From positions 41,653,634-41,717,633 of the forward strand of contig NC_134014.1 of the NCBI RefSeq assembly GCF_040712315.1: a DNA stretch of 64,000 bases, given 5' to 3'. The notes beneath the pieces were generated by a model. That model did no database searches. It was not told the DNA's origin and saw only the letters and a program-made list of their open reading frames with translations. Source of the DNA: Castanea sativa. Taxonomy: Eukaryota > Streptophyta > Magnoliopsida > Fagales > Fagaceae. Position numbers and translations under genes: made by a program. Of this stretch, positions 45,919-58,756 are shown one piece after another (positions within the stretch are counted from its first letter, which is position 1; each line of letters begins with the position of its first letter).

Positions 45919-45999
<81 letters not shown>

Positions 46000-46480
46000 G
46001 CTTCTTTTTATTTTTGGTTACAAGTCTTGCTCCTGATGCTAAAATATTTTTCTCTCCCCTTCGATCCTTTACTCTTTGGAGGGGTCCTTACATTATATAG
46101 TTTCTCTTAGATGATCTTGACCCTCCATTTGTTGACTATCCAGGCCACTACTTGAGTGTCTGTTCCATCAGACACATTCCCAACCCCCTTGTGAGTTGCG
46201 GTAGCCAAGGTAGCACTATTCAAGGGTCTTCTTTACATAAATGCAGCTAGAAGGTTTGGTGGAATGCATTAAATGTGGTGGCAGCCACTAACCTTTCAGT
46301 CACGTCAACGTTAGCCCCCTCCCTAAAGCTCTTTCTGTACGATACAACCTCATTTGGTGACGTGCTATTGACGTGATCCTACAATTTGAGGGCGTGGCCT
46401 CCTTGGCAGGATAATAGTTCTTCTCAGCCATGGGCGTGACACGTGGCGCAATTACCTTACTGAAGCTCTTGCACCCCACA
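45709..46480 (-). repeat. 3' LTR of element D with expanded (TA)38
   Basis: Bounded by tgtaaggactgg and gcaccccaca. Positions 45921-45996 are (TA)38, where the partner LTR has only about (TA)4 (56512-56520). Confidence 0.92.
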
Positions 46481-46759
46481 ATAGCCCTTCAAAACCCCAA
46501 TTTGTTTCCTCCTGTCAGAGGAGAGAAATGGGGTTTTGACCCCAATTGTAATTAATTTCACACGTTTCTCTAACTCCCATACGTAAGAATGTTGCTTCGC
46601 ATGTCCTGAAACTGTACCTAACACTTCAGAGTCTGTAACGCTTCATTAAATGCTCCAGGCGGTGCTTTGTCCCCCATATCCAGCGATGAGATGGAGATCC
46701 TACGGTTGACATTTCTTCTCAAATTTTGGGCGGGTTGACTCCCACCCAAATCCGCCTCC

Positions 46760-46768
46760 TATATAAAG
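46760..46768 (+). promoter_or_regulatory. TATA box for the antisense gene of element D
   Basis: ctatataaag, a strong plant TATA box about 235 bp before the aORF start position and inside the 3' LTR boundary. This agrees with element B in giving the aORF its own promoter. Confidence 0.55.
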
Positions 46769-46997
46769 CGCTTGAAGAGTTCATTTTTTCTACTTTACAA
46801 ATATTCGAAGTTTCTAGACTTCCTACACTCCCAAGCTCCTAAGATTTCCCAACTCTTCCAGTTCTCGAGAAGCTCCTGACGCATCCCTCATCCTTATTCT
46901 TGTAAGTTCTTTGTTTTTAGATTATTTTCTTCTCTGCTAGTCTCCCCTCGACATCTTTTTCTCAGATATCTCTTTCGCCCCTATCTAGTCTGCTTAG

Positions 46998-49590
46998 ATA
47001 GGTAGATTCTCACCTCGTAGATTCTCCCGCTGGTATAGAGGGATTTAGGTCCAAATATCACATCCCCCCAGGAGTTTCCCTACGATACCGTGCTTCGAGA
47101 CAGTGGCATACCGATAGGAAAGAGGGGGAGGTCGTCATTCCCATGATTGCCTTCATAAAAGGGGGAATGACACTCCCCATGGGTAGCGTAACTAGGGATT
47201 ACTTGTTCGCCTATAGGTTGTGACCCCACCAATGTGTGCCCAACCTATTTAGGGTCCTAAGTAATGTAGCTGCCCTTAATGCGCACAAGGGCTTGAACCT
47301 CACCTAGCACGATGTCGTTTAGATGTACGAGAGTCATTCACCCCGTGACTCGGGGTATTACCTCAAGTCTAGGTCCTCAGCCGTTAGGTTTGTCTCGTGT
47401 CTTCCCAAGTCCAACAAGGTAATGAAGGACGATTATCTAATCGCCTCAAGGGAATGGCACTACGATCTTCACTGCCCAACCCGAGAGGGAATGCCCTAGA
47501 TTTAGGTCCTTCATCGTGGGACTTAGTTTTATGATTCTTTTTTTTTTTTCCCTTTTCTGACTAAGTGTTCATCCTTCTAACAGTGATTTTTCTTCTCGTC
47601 TGTGTTTGCAAATAAAAGATACGTGGCTCCTAACATCAAATTTGTCAATGTTGATGATCTTAACAAGGTGCTTAAAGTCGAGGTGTTCGTGAGTGAAGAC
47701 AGGCAACTAAGGATTGTCCACCTCATCCTTGACTTCGAGCCTTTATCTGATAATTTTCAGGAGGTTGGCAACGCGATCCGAGCAAGCGACCGTTGACTAG
47801 CCCATATAGACATCTCAATGCCTGGTTTTCTAGCCTGAGAAGACATCGTGTAAGTGGACCAGCCTTCCCAACGCGCTCCTCCAGAAACAGCGGCTCTAAG
47901 GGAAGAGACTGCTTCCTCACGACTATCACTCGAGGAAGAAATCGACCAATTCTGACTTGAGGAAGAGAGGGAGGAGCAGGGAGATCCCGCCATCCACATT
48001 TTGGACACCGAGGACGAATTTGACAGAGCCTCAGGTGTTTGCACCCCCGGCCTCATAGTTGCATGCGTAGTTAGCAGCATAGAAGAAGAAGAAGAAGAGA
48101 TGGCCCTGAATAGGAGAAAGGGCTTAAGAGATCTCTTCGCAGATAAGGCCAAGGGACAAACGTTGAAAGATGCTTCGAGGTCCCAGCCCCTTCCTGCTCT
48201 CACCCTTCCTCCTCCTCCCGTAGGTAGCCTGTTCCCTATACCTAGCCTGAAGAAGAAGAAGAGGAAAGAGAAGGATGGAGCCGAGGAAGGGGAGGTGGTC
48301 TGCCTAAAAGAGCCAAAACAAAAAAATATGGCCAAAGGCCAGGTGTGGGCCTCCTCAATTGAGAGTAGGGAGGACTAGGATATGGCTGAGGTGTGCCACC
48401 AAAACCCCACTTGGGCACCTCGGTTGGAGCTGGACGGGGCAACCATTCCTCGGAACGCCACCATCAGTGTGTTCCAAAAAGGACACACCTATTATCTGGT
48501 CGACGCCCTTGAGCAGCTCATCCTTTTGCCTAAGGACATGCCTGCGTTAAAGAAGATGAGGCAGCCAGATCTTTTTTCTATCCCTGAAAAGGGATCAAGC
48601 CTTGGTAAGTTCCTCGGCCAATATTACTAACACCTAGTTTGCTTATCTCTTCCCACTTTTTCTTTCTTTTAAGTAACGTGCTTGTTCGTCGCTTTTGTGC
48701 AGGACATCTAGGAGGTGTTTACTGCCTAGGAATGGGTGAAAGAGGCCTGGAATGAGGCCATAGTAGAGGCCAACCTTCGGGCCGATGTTGATAAGACCTT
48801 GGGCGTAGCTAATCTGAACAATAAGGAGCTCGTTGCGAAGCTGGTGGTGGAGGAGAGGGAGAGAATGAGTGCTGAGGCCGGGCTCAAGAATGCTGAAGAT
48901 TAGGCTGATGAGCAATGTAAAAAGCTCCATTATACTGAAATAGAACGAGCCATAGCCCAACAGCAAGTCCTGGAACTAAAGGCAAAGCTGGCCAAGGCCA
49001 AGGAAGCCGCCCAAACGATCAAAGAAACTGCGAAGGCCTTGATGCAGGCCTCTTACAACCTTAGGGTGGAAGAGACTGAGGTTCACCTGGCAGAGGAGCT
49101 TATTGAGGTATGCAGTGACTACTACTAAATGGTATGAACAGAAGCCCTTAATGTGGCAGAAGTCTTTGCTACCTCAGAGTGGAGGAAGGCTGAGAACGTG
49201 TACTATCCTTTAGATATTTATGAAGTTCCAATTGCACTCCCACCTCCCACGGTTCTTGCGCCTATTAAACCTAAACAGCCCTTTGTCATCCAAACCTCTC
49301 TTCCTCCTCCCAAATTCTTTGAGGGCTTAGACATGCTAGTGACCAAGGATAGGAGGTTGAGGTGAATTAGAGTAAGGGGGCTGATCAGGGAGGTCCTTGG
49401 CCAGAGGAAAAAGGCAAGGGCAAGGAGGTCGAGCTCTTGTCGGAGGCCAAAGGTCCAAAAGTTGCCCTCAAGCTCGAGGAGATAGCTCCCAAGGTGAAGG
49501 AGACCGAGGCCAAATCAAGAGGGGCTGATCCTAAAGCAAAAGAGGCCGAGGCCAAATCCAAGGAAGACCCTCCTCCCAAAGCCAAGGCAT
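46998..49590 (+). pseudogene. antisense gene (aORF) of element D, decayed
   Basis: Exon 1 is about 46998-47500, exon 2 about 47612-48604 and exon 3 about 48703-49590. The start codon has become ATA, the exon 1 donor is not recognisable, and the exon 2 acceptor reads TTTGCAA instead of CAG; the exon 2 donor (TTG|GTAAGT) remains. Recognisable pieces are EVFVSEDRQLRIVHLILDFEPL, an acidic tract, KKKKRKEKD, LILLPKDMPALKKM, and a coiled coil with AEVFATSEWRKAENVYYPL, matching the same places in A, B and C. Several stops. Non-functional. Confidence 0.75.
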
Positions 49591-50142
49591 TGCTTAGGAT
49601 CTCTTTCTTTTCTTCTTTTTCTATTGTAATAGCATTATCTTGTTTTATGTTCTTTTTTGCAATTTTCCTTCTTCATGGAAATTTGCCTCTGTTCATAATG
49701 TAATTACTCCTTAATTTAATGAAAAGGTTTTAACTTTCATTCTGTGAACTTCTCTTTTTGTTTGTGATATTTATATTTGGTGAGCTACATTCCTTGCTTC
49801 GCCCTTTGCTGAGGCTTTCATGTCAATGATGCTTCTAAGAGTAAACACCTTTACTTTAACAAAAGCTAATAGCGATGATTTTTTGTTTACTCGGGCAGAG
49901 TAAAACCATGTAGATGACGAGAAAAAATAACTAAGCATTAGTACTAAAAACTATGTAACTAACAGGGGAGGCCTGGGTCCTTAGAAGCAAGCAAAGTACT
50001 TAGTAGGAAAAGAGTACCTTATTTTAAAAGTATCATGGTGTACCCTCAGAATACCTTTACCAAGGCTCAAAGTGAGCCTTTGTTTTCCCCAGGATAGGTG
50101 GTCTGAGGGTTTGCATAAGTAGTAAAGAGTGTTAACTTATCC

Positions 50143-51015
50143 AAGGCCTGTGGTTTAAGGGACCAGACATGACTCATGTTCTGTTTTACACTTAGAGAAA
50201 TAATGAAGAGTATTAATTTATCCAAGGTATGTGGTTTGAGGAGTTAGGCATCACCAATGTTCTGTTTAATACTTAGAGAAATAATGGAGAGTATTAATTT
50301 ACCCAAGGTATGTGGTCTGAGGAGCCAGGTATGACCAAAGTTCTGTTTAATATTTAGAGAAATAATGGAGAGTATTAATTTACCCAAGGTATATAGTCCG
50401 AGGAGCCAAGCATGACCAATGTTCTGTTTAATACTTAGAGAAATAATGTAGAGTATTAATTTACCCAAGGTATATAGTCCGAGGAGCCAGGCATGACCAA
50501 GATTCTATTTAATACTTAGAGAAATAATGAAGAGTATTAATTTACCCAAGGTATGTGATCCAAGGAGCCAGGCATGACCAATGTTCTGTTTAATACTTAG
50601 AGAAATAATGGAGAGTATTAATTTACCCAAGGTATGTGGTTCGAGGAGCGCATGCATGACCAAGGTTCTGTTTAATACTTAGAGAAATAATGGAAAGTAT
50701 TAATTTACCCAAGGTATGTGATCCGAGGAGCTATGCATGATCAAGGTTCTATTTAATACTTAGAGAAATAATGGAGAGTATTAATTTACCCAAGGTATGT
50801 GATCCGAGGAGCCAGGCATGATCAAGATTCTATTTAATATTTAGAGAAATAATGGAGAGTATTAATTTACCCAAGGTATGTGATCCGAGGAGCCAGGCAT
50901 GATCAAGGTTCTGTTTAATATTTAGAGAAATAATGGAGAGTATTAATTTACCCAAGGTATGTGATCCGAGGAGCCAGACATGATCAAGGTTCTGTTTAAT
51001 ACTTAGAGAAATAAC
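50143..51015 (-). repeat. tandem array of element D, 81 bp x ~10
   Basis: The aaggtat word recurs at 50224, 50305, 50386, 50467 and 50548, an 81-bp step. On the minus strand each unit has ttaaacagaacctt, tcctcggacc and taaattaat, the words of a half-unit in the arrays of A and B. The Ile/Ser-rich minus-strand ORFs here are repeat by-products. Confidence 0.93.
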
Positions 51016-51062
51016 GAGTACAACAAATAATGTCATAAATAACACATGGTAGAAATACTTTT

Positions 51063-52287
51063 TATTAATAGTAATACATTCGCAGGTTATTTACATTCCA
51101 GGGGCGTGGTACAATTTTTTCGTCTAGATCTTCTAAGAAATACACTCCTATCCCAGCTACGAAGGTAATGCGAGATGGTCATTCCCAATTGGGTCCTAAC
51201 TTTCCCCATGCTAGGTTCTTTGCAGTCTCCAAAATCTTCTACAGTACCAAATCTCTAGGGGTTAGTAGCCTTAACTTCACATTTAAATCATACCCTTACT
51301 AAAGCTTTTGCTGATAATATGACAACTGAACCATGGCATTTTCTCTTCGCTTTTCGATCAGGTCCAAGCTTTTTTCTAGTAACCCCTTATTGTTTTCCAA
51401 AGTAAACAAACGTGTTCGTAGCATTGGGAATCCAGTCTCCAGGGGAATCATGGCCTCGGTCCCATAAGTTAGGGAAAAATAAGTCTTACTCATGGACCTA
51501 CGAGGGTGGTTCTATATGTCCAAAGTACATGGGACAACTCTTCCACCCATTTGCCCTTAGCATCATCTAACCTCTTTTTGAGCCCATTCATTATGACTTT
51601 ATTCACAGCCTCGGCCTGCCCATTTCCCTGGGGATAAATAGGAGTTGAATATCTGTTTTTGATGCCTATGTCGCAACAATATCTCCTGAAAGCCTTGCTA
51701 TCAAACTGAAGCCCATTGTCCGAAATGAGGGTGTGGAAAATCCCAAACCAAATAACAATATTTTTCCATACGAATCTCTTAGCATCCACATCCATGATAT
51801 TATCCAAAGGCTTGGCTTCAACCCATTTGGTGAAATTATCAGTGCTAACCAAAAGCCATTTCTTGTTCTCTGCTGCTTTAGGGAAATGTCTCACAATATC
51901 CAAGTCTCATTATGCAAAGGGCTAGGGACTAGAAAGAGGATTGAGAACACCCCTAGGTTGGTGCATGTTTAGGGTAAATTTCTGGCATTGGTCACATTTC
52001 TTCACATATTCTTGTGCTTCTCTCTGTATACTTGGCTACCAATACCCTTGAGTGAGGGCCCTGTGAGATAGAGATCTGCCACCTGTATGATTCCCACAAA
52101 TCCCTTCATGCAGCTCTTCTAGGAGGGGTTCTACTGCCCCAGAGAAAAAGCGTTTATACAATTTTTGGTCCTCAGATAACCAAATATGAGGAGCTTTTCT
52201 TCGCACCTTATCAGCCTCTCCTTTCTCTTTAGACAAGATGTCATCTTTGAGGAACATAACAATAGGATCCATCCAACTAGGTCCCAC
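51063..52287 (-). pseudogene. int: integrase of element D
   Basis: Fragments in several frames. 52287-52036 has the zinc-domain start (LHEGICGNHTGG). 51903-51490 has DIVRHFPKA, DNFTKWVEA, LISDNGLQFD and NGQAEAVNK, so the DDE core is recognisable. 51493-51299 holds the next part with SLTYGTEAMIPL. Stops near 52036-51905 and frameshifts disable it. The C-terminal end lies near 51063. Confidence 0.85.
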
Positions 52288-52299
52288 TCTAATCTAAGG

Positions 52300-54296
52300 A
52301 ACTTGAACCGCATCCTTCTTTACTTTGGCAGGTTTACACAAATCTTCAACTAGGATGACCCGAGGCAACCCTTGAGCCGAGGAGGTTGCAAGCGTGACAA
52401 GGGAATCCGTATGAGTATTTTTTCTTCTAGGGATTTGCTGCAAAACAAAGGACTTGAATCCCGATCGTAAATGTCTGACCTGTCTCAAGTAATTTTGCAT
52501 CCTTGGATCCCTGGCTTCTAATTCACCCTCTACCTGCCCAACGACCAGCCTAGAATCAGAAAAAATTTCTAGCGCCTTTCCTTCCGTCTTCTGAACCATG
52601 ATCATTCACATTAACACGGCCTCATACTTAGCCTCGTTATTCGTGGCCGAGAATCCTAACCTCAAGGATTTTTCAATAACGATACCTTTGGGAGATACCA
52701 TAATCAGCTTCACTTCGAATCCTCTTTGATTAGCAGCGCTATCAACATATACCTTCCACGGTAGAGATCCTTGTAAAGAGACCACTCTAACTGATTTTCC
52801 ATCCATGTTTTGCTTTTCTCCTTCTTCTTCTATATAAGGTTCATCAAACTTGGCCACCAGGTCGGCAAGAACTTGGCTCTTAACAGAGGTGTAAGGCATA
52901 TACTTGATATCAAAGGCCCCTAAAATCATACCCCATTTGGCAATCCTCCCTATGTAGTCAGCTTTCTGAAGTAGGGACTTAGGAGGAAGTTAAGTCAACA
53001 CCACTACCGTATGAGCTTGGAAATAATGGGGGAGTTTATGTGTTGCATGCACTACTGCTAATATGACATTTTCGAGTGGTAGGTACCGGAGTTCTGCTTC
53101 ATGCAAGGATTTGCTCACATAATAGACTGACCTTTGGATCCCATCATCAACCTGTATTAGTACCAAACTAACAACATGGGAAGCTACAGATATGTAATCA
53201 AACAGGACTTCATCTTTCTCAGGCTTGGACATGATGAGTGGTCAAGAGAGGTATTCCTTCAATTGCTGAAAGGCTTGGGCATATTCCTCGGTCCACTCAA
53301 ACCCTTTCCACTTATTCAACAATTGGAAGAAAGGTCGGCACTTGTCGACTGACCGGGAGATGAATCAGTTCAAGGCAGCAGTCATCCCCGTTAACCCCTG
53401 GACTTCCTTAGGATTTTGAGGAGGCTGCAAGCCATTAATTGCTCTAATTTGATCAGGATTGACCTCAATTTCACAATGAGTGACCATGTAGCCCAAGAAC
53501 TTCCTAGATCCAACACTGAAAGAGCACTTAGAAGCATTAAGGCGCAAATTGTGCTTCCTCAATATCCCAAAGATGTTTTTGAGGTTGCTAATATACTCAG
53601 AATCGAACTTGCTCTTGACCACCATATCATCTATATAGATCTCAATGTTTTTCCCTAGTTGTGACTTAAACCAAAAGGCATTACCTTGTAATGGTAATTT
53701 TTAGTAGGAGTAGCAAAAGTTGTCTTCTCCTGATCATCCAAGGCTAAGGGTATTTGATGATACCCCTGGAAAGCATCTAAAAAGCTCATCCAAGGATGTC
53801 CTACCATGGCATCCACCAATTGATCTATCCGAGGCATGGAAAAAGGGTCCTTGGGGCATACCTTGTTCATGTTCGTAAAATCTACACATACCCGCCATCT
53901 TCCACTCTTCTTCTTCACTACCACTGTGTTGACTAGCCAATTAGGGTAAAAAACCTCATTAATAGCCCTAGCCTTTTTAAGCTTGATCACCTCGTCCTTG
54001 ATAGCATCGGAATGCTCTTTAGAAGAGCGCCGAGGCAGTTGCTTTCTGAAGATGATGGTCGGGTTGACATTCAAATAATGGTAGATGAAGTTCGGATCTA
54101 CCCTAAAAGTCTCGTAAGCACTTCATGCAAACATATCAACATTCTCTCTAAGAAATACTATTAGTTCCTCCTTCTCCCAAGGAGGCAGCTGAGCCTTAAC
54201 CTGGAAGAACTTCTCCCTATCATCACTTATAACAATCTTTTCCAATTCCTCACACCTTGCCTCTTCTACCATATATGTAAATAAAGCTGGTTCCCT
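52300..54296 (-). pseudogene. pol: RT and both RNase H domains of element D
   Basis: 54074-53655 carries the N-terminal RT with WRVCVDFTNMNKVCPKDPF and LDAFQGYHQIPL. A deletion/frameshift near 53655-53640 removes the clean link to the VDD motif; 53625-53365 continues the thumb. 53232-52990 is the gypsy RNase H (VYYVSKSLHEAELRY). 52929-52606 and 52605-52294 are the archaeal-type RNase H (VYVDSAANQRG, NNEAKYEAV, FSDSRLV). Several stops and shifts. Confidence 0.85.
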
Positions 54297-54305
54297 TAAT
54301 TGCTA
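54297..54305 (-). promoter_or_regulatory. UAG-CARYYA site retained in element D
   Basis: Minus strand TAG CAA TTA. It is in frame with the following region that encodes the RT leader (EELEKIVISDDREKFFQV), although the surrounding sequence has decayed. Confidence 0.6.
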
Positions 54306-56246
54306 TAAACCTTGCTCGGCAGAGGCCGAGAGCTGCTCCTCAGCCTAGTGCCTGATAGCAGAAACCAAACACTGCCTAGTCATAGACTGACTCCCAACCA
54401 ATTCCTTAACCCAGTCGCTAGATGGATATTTTACTTTCAGGTGTAAGGTAGAAGAGACGGCCTCCATGGCATGCATCCAAGGTCTCGCCACAATTCCAGT
54501 ATAGGGGGAGTAAGTGTTCACTACGATGAAGTTCACTTCTACTACCTCTAACCTTGCCTGTACTGGTAGTCTGATTTGGCCCTTCGGTATAACTACCTTC
54601 CCATCAAAACCCACCAAGGGTGAATCATAACTGGTCAAATCTTCTGATTTCAACTTTAACCCCTTATACAAATCAGGGTACATAATCTCTGCCCCACTAC
54701 TCTGGTTAACCAATACTCGCTTCAGATCATACCCCTATCTTGAAGGTAACCATCAACGCATCGTTGTGTGGCTGCAAGGTGCTAACCTTGTCCTCGTTAG
54801 AGAAACTCAGCGCTGGTCGACTCCCACCCTACTTCTCTTCGGCTCAGGAGAGTAGTCTTCTAGGTGTGGTTGTGCTATAGATAACACCCTAGAGGGGTGA
54901 GAACTAGTCATTCCCGGGGCGACAAGAATAATGTTGATTGTGCCCAGATGTGGCTTTGAAGAAGCATTTTTTTGTGATCCGGTCCTTGCCTAACCTCCCT
55001 ATGCATTAGGGTGATATAAAAACTGCTTTAACATACCACCTCGGATCAGCTGCTCCAAGTGATTCCACAAGGTTCTACAGTCCTTCGTAGTATGCTCTTG
55101 CTCCTGATGGTACTAACAATGAAGGCTTTCATTGCGCCTCACGAGATCTCCTCCCACCTTGTTTGGCCATTGAAAATATGATTTGTTCTTAATTTTCTCC
55201 AGATTTGGTGCGTTCTCGAAACACCGTGTTAACCATTTGAGCGGTAGCAACCCCAGATGGCCCAGAAAAATCCCTCTGAGGACAATTATTGTTGTACTTG
55301 TCCGACCTGAAGTCCCACCTATCCTGAGGGACCACCTTCGCCTTGCCTTTGCCCAGTTTTTAGTCCTCTTCGACCCGCTTATATTTATCAATGCGATCCA
55401 TGAGCTGATACACATTACTAACTGGCTTCCCCGTCAATGATTTCCTTAAATTGTGCTCGGCAGGCAGGCCGACTTTAAATGTCCTTACAACTATGTCATC
55501 GAAATTCCTATCAATTTCATTAAACATTTCTCAGTATCAATCAGAGTACGTTTTTAAAGTTTCCCCTTCTTGCATGGTCATGGACAACAAGGAATCCAAA
55601 GGCCGAGGAACCCTACTATAGGTTACAAACCAAGAGCCAAAGGCCCTCGTAAGCTCCTTAAAAAAGCTGATGGAACCCTCCTTTAAGCCATTAAACCACT
55701 TCATCGCCACAAGCCCTAAGCTAGATGGAAACACTTTGCACATCAAAGTTTTGTTTTTGGAATACACAGTTATCCTCTGGTTGAAGTGGCTCACGTGCTC
55801 CATGGGGTCCGTTCTACCATTGTAGATGGTAAATGCTGGTTGAGTAAACAGTCGGGGGAGCCTTCCCTACTCATGGCATCGTTGCCCGAGCCTTTTCGTG
55901 GCAGGCTTCTCCTCCCCCACCTACCACGACGCTTCTCATCGTACGAGAAAGGTTCACTAGGAAGAGTCTTTGACCTGTGTTAGTAGCTGTTATCATTATT
56001 ACCATCAGAAGAGTGGTTAGAACTCGAAGGAGTTCCTCTACGTCGTTCTAGGTGTAACTTTCTTTTCAAGCGATCAATTTCTAATTTCATGCTTTTGGTA
56101 GTTGCCTCATGAAAGACGTGGCTCCCACCCCTAGACTTGCTCCCACTGGTATGTGTGATATGCACACTAACCTCATGGTCCTTTCGTCGCTCATCTTAAC
56201 ATTGGGACCCCACAGATTCCTCCTGGTTTGGCCTTGAGCCTACCAT
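54306..56246 (-). pseudogene. gag: gag and protease of element D
   Basis: The start ATG is at 56246 (MVGSRPNQEESVGSQ), followed soon by a stop. 56165-55980 is the charged N-terminal region. 55803-55537 is the gag core (MEHVSHFNQRITVYS, AMKWFNGL). 55415-55113 is the region before the knuckle. 54713-54345 is protease, whose active site reads NQSSGAEIMYPD, so the catalytic Asp is lost. Broken throughout. Confidence 0.82.
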
Positions 56247-56299
56247 AACTCTATGTTGTTCTCACTAAAGCTCAAGTAATTCTCACAGGCGGCGCTAAT

Positions 56300-56767
56300 T
56301 GTAAGAACTGGATTTGGTTCCCAAGTCTAAAGGGAAATAGGATCTTGGCCCAGAGAGCCCAATACAATGATTTTATAGAGAATGGGCTAAAAAACTAGGC
56401 TCTAGTGAATCAGATAACAATTATAGTGAACTCAGATGAAAAGAAAAACAAGAATAAAAATGTTTTGCACAAATTAAATCGCCATCGGCACAATCCGATG
56501 AGACTAAATCTTATATATATGCTTCTTTTTATTTTTGGTTACAAGTCTTGCTCCTGATGCTACAGTATTTTTCTTTCACTTTCAATCCCCCACTCTTTGG
56601 AGGGTTCCTTACATTATATAGTTCCCCTTAGATAATCTTCGCCCTCCATTTGTTGACCATCCAGACCAAGAAAGTCAATATCGTACTGGAAGCTGTACCG
56701 GTTTGGCCACCGGTACGATATATTTCGGATACCAGTCAATACCGGTGTATCGTTTCGGGTTTACTGC

Positions 56768-56805
<38 letters not shown>

Positions 56806-57606
56806 CACACACCAAAATCTCTAGAACTATGTTTATAAGCATATAATATTTCACTTATAATATAATAAATATAAAAGTTTATCATAAAACATTACCTCAA
56901 TTCAAAAAAAAATTATTCATAGTTTTAGACTTTAGTATCAATTAAAAGGAAAAAAAAACAATATAAAAAATAGAAAGCTTAGTTGTTCATTGCATACTAA
57001 AAAAACAAATAATACCAATAAGTTAATGTAAATAAGTTACCATTATGCCTTTACAAAAATTCAAAAATTACAAAACTAAAATAAAAAAATAAAAAAAAAA
57101 CTTTTTTTCTTTTTTGTATCGGCCGGTACGCCTGATACTGGCTGGTATTGCCCGAGATTGGCCGGTACGGCCGGTATTTTTTCCGGTACAAAATAAAAGT
57201 GTACTGGTACCGATGCACTGGCCGGTACGGTATGTACCGGCTGGTACGGTATCAACCACCCTGATCCAGACCACTACTTGAGTGCTTGTTACATTAGACA
57301 CCTTCCCAACCCCCTTGTGAGTTGCGGCAACCAAGGTAGCACTGTTCAGGGGTCTTCTCCACATAAATGCAGCCAAGAGATTTGGTGGGATGCATTAAAT
57401 GTTGTGGTAGCCACCAACCTTTCAGTCACGTCAGCGTTAGCCCCCTCCTTAAAGCTCTTTTTGTATGGTACAACCTCCTTTAGTGACGTACTACTAACGT
57501 GATCCTACAATCCAAGGGCGTGGCCTCCTCGGCAGGATAATAGTTCTTCTCGGCCATGGGCATGACACGTGGCGCAATTACCTTACTAAAGCTCTTGCAC
57601 CCCACA
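56300..57606 (-). repeat. 5' LTR of element D, interrupted
   Basis: The two LTR parts, 56300-56668 and 57264-57606, together match the 3' LTR (for example agtcacgtca and cttgcaccccaca). The intervening 595 bp is a later insertion. Confidence 0.9.
56669..57263. mobile_element. 595-bp MULE-like non-autonomous insertion
   Basis: It is flanked by atccagacca at 56659-56668 and 57264-57273, a 10-bp duplication. The uninterrupted site is seen in the other LTR (atccaggcca). The ends carry inverted ggtaccgg/ccggtacg words and partly matching termini (tcaatatcgtac; minus strand ttgataccgtac). Duplications of 9-11 bp point to Mutator-like elements. No transposase is encoded. Confidence 0.6.
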
Positions 57607-57955
57607 CTCATGTAACTCAACTCGCACCTTTTAGAATTTTCAACCGAAATGTCTAGGGTTTAAACTTTTTTTCACCAAACTTTTGAATAATAATAATAAT
57701 AATTCAGAAGTTAGGAGAAAAGGGGTTTAATTTCCCAATCTTTTGTTTATGCTTGTTTAATTGGGTGCCTAGAGAGGCCAATGGGATAGCCTATGAATTG
57801 GATAAATGGGCTCAAACGGAGAATATCTCAGCTGTATTGAATTTTGCCAATATGGAGCAAGTCTTTTGGAGTATTATATAGGAAGAGTCCACATTCTAAT
57901 TTTTTAGTTGGTAAAGAAAGTCAATTCACTTCAGACAAAATAATAATAATAATAA
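57607..57955. other. spacer, no gene seen
   Basis: AT-rich, with AAT microsatellites near 57688-57702 and 57939-57955. The 61-63-codon ORFs show no domain. Confidence 0.4.
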
Positions 57956-58756
57956 GGGTAAAAGGCATAGAAATAGATATTGGGCTGTGGGCCGTGTCCA
58001 AGGACATCAAGTTGTTTGCGGACAAGTAGATACTAACAAGAGCATACAAGTCAGTAATCTGTGGAAGAAATCTGGTCATAAGCAGTTGAGAGTGTAGTCT
58101 GAGGAGAAACACCTCCTTGACTAAGTGGGGTAGAGGTCAAGACGTCTTACCTCTCATCAAGAACAAGGCACCAGACGATTATGTTGGTAAGGATAAGTAT
58201 CAAATGGAAATGAGACAAAGGAAAGATGAGAAATATCTAAGTAGAAAGTTGTTGCCACTGCATTGAATGCTCTGCAACTAACTCCCTTGCCGCATTAATG
58301 TGGATGTGATACTTGAACAGTAACCTCCAGCCTTATAGCTACCCACGAAAACTTCAGGAAGGTGCTGATGGGACAAGTATCAAAGCCAATAATTTGACCT
58401 GCATGTGGAGGGCTGAGATGAAGTGAAGAAGGGGAATATAAAGGAGGAAATCCCCGTTACGAGGGGATCATCAGATAATCTGGAGAGAGAGAAATCACTG
58501 TATACTCAAGAACTGTAATTGTGTTTAAATCTGAGAGAAATATATAAGAACTACCATCCTCGAACTTTGCCGAGGAGGATTTTCTTTGCATTGAATTGTT
58601 TATTATTGCTTTTAAATATCATTTAGCCTACTGTGATTACTGTCCAGCACTTTAGAGTTCAATTTCTAGCCCACTTTCTACAAATTTATTGTTTTGGGCT
58701 CTTTGGGCTTTAGTTCTTTTCACCTTTGGGCTTTCCAAGCAAAACGTGCCCTTACA
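57956..58756 (+). mobile_element. probable solo LTR inserted in an (AAT)n tract
   Basis: Ends cccttaca at 58756, like the LTRs of B. Internally it has gaatataaagg, atataagaacta, cctcgaactttgccgagg and ttgggctctttgggc, the same order of signals as the LTRs of A and B. (AAT)n lies on both sides, so the target was a microsatellite and the exact left end and duplication are unclear. No PBS or internal region follows. Confidence 0.6.

Larger units (their letters stand above)
45709..57606 (-). mobile_element. Element D: older Ty3/gypsy retrotransposon of Tat type
   Basis: LTRs 45709-46480 and 56300-57606 (the latter enlarged by an insertion) differ at roughly 8-10% of sites in the part I compared. 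The flanks gtcat (45704-45708) and ctcat (57607-57611) are a likely 5-bp duplication with one change. gag-pol fragments lie on the minus strand and the decayed antisense gene on the plus strand, with a tandem array between them. Many stops and frameshifts make it the oldest of the four. Its PBS has decayed to tagcgccgcctgtgag. Confidence 0.93.

Noticed and set aside
50244..51045. Repetitive ORFs with an ISLNIKQN-type motif in the array of D
   Set aside because: They are translations of the 81-bp tandem repeat and occur only because 81 is a multiple of three.
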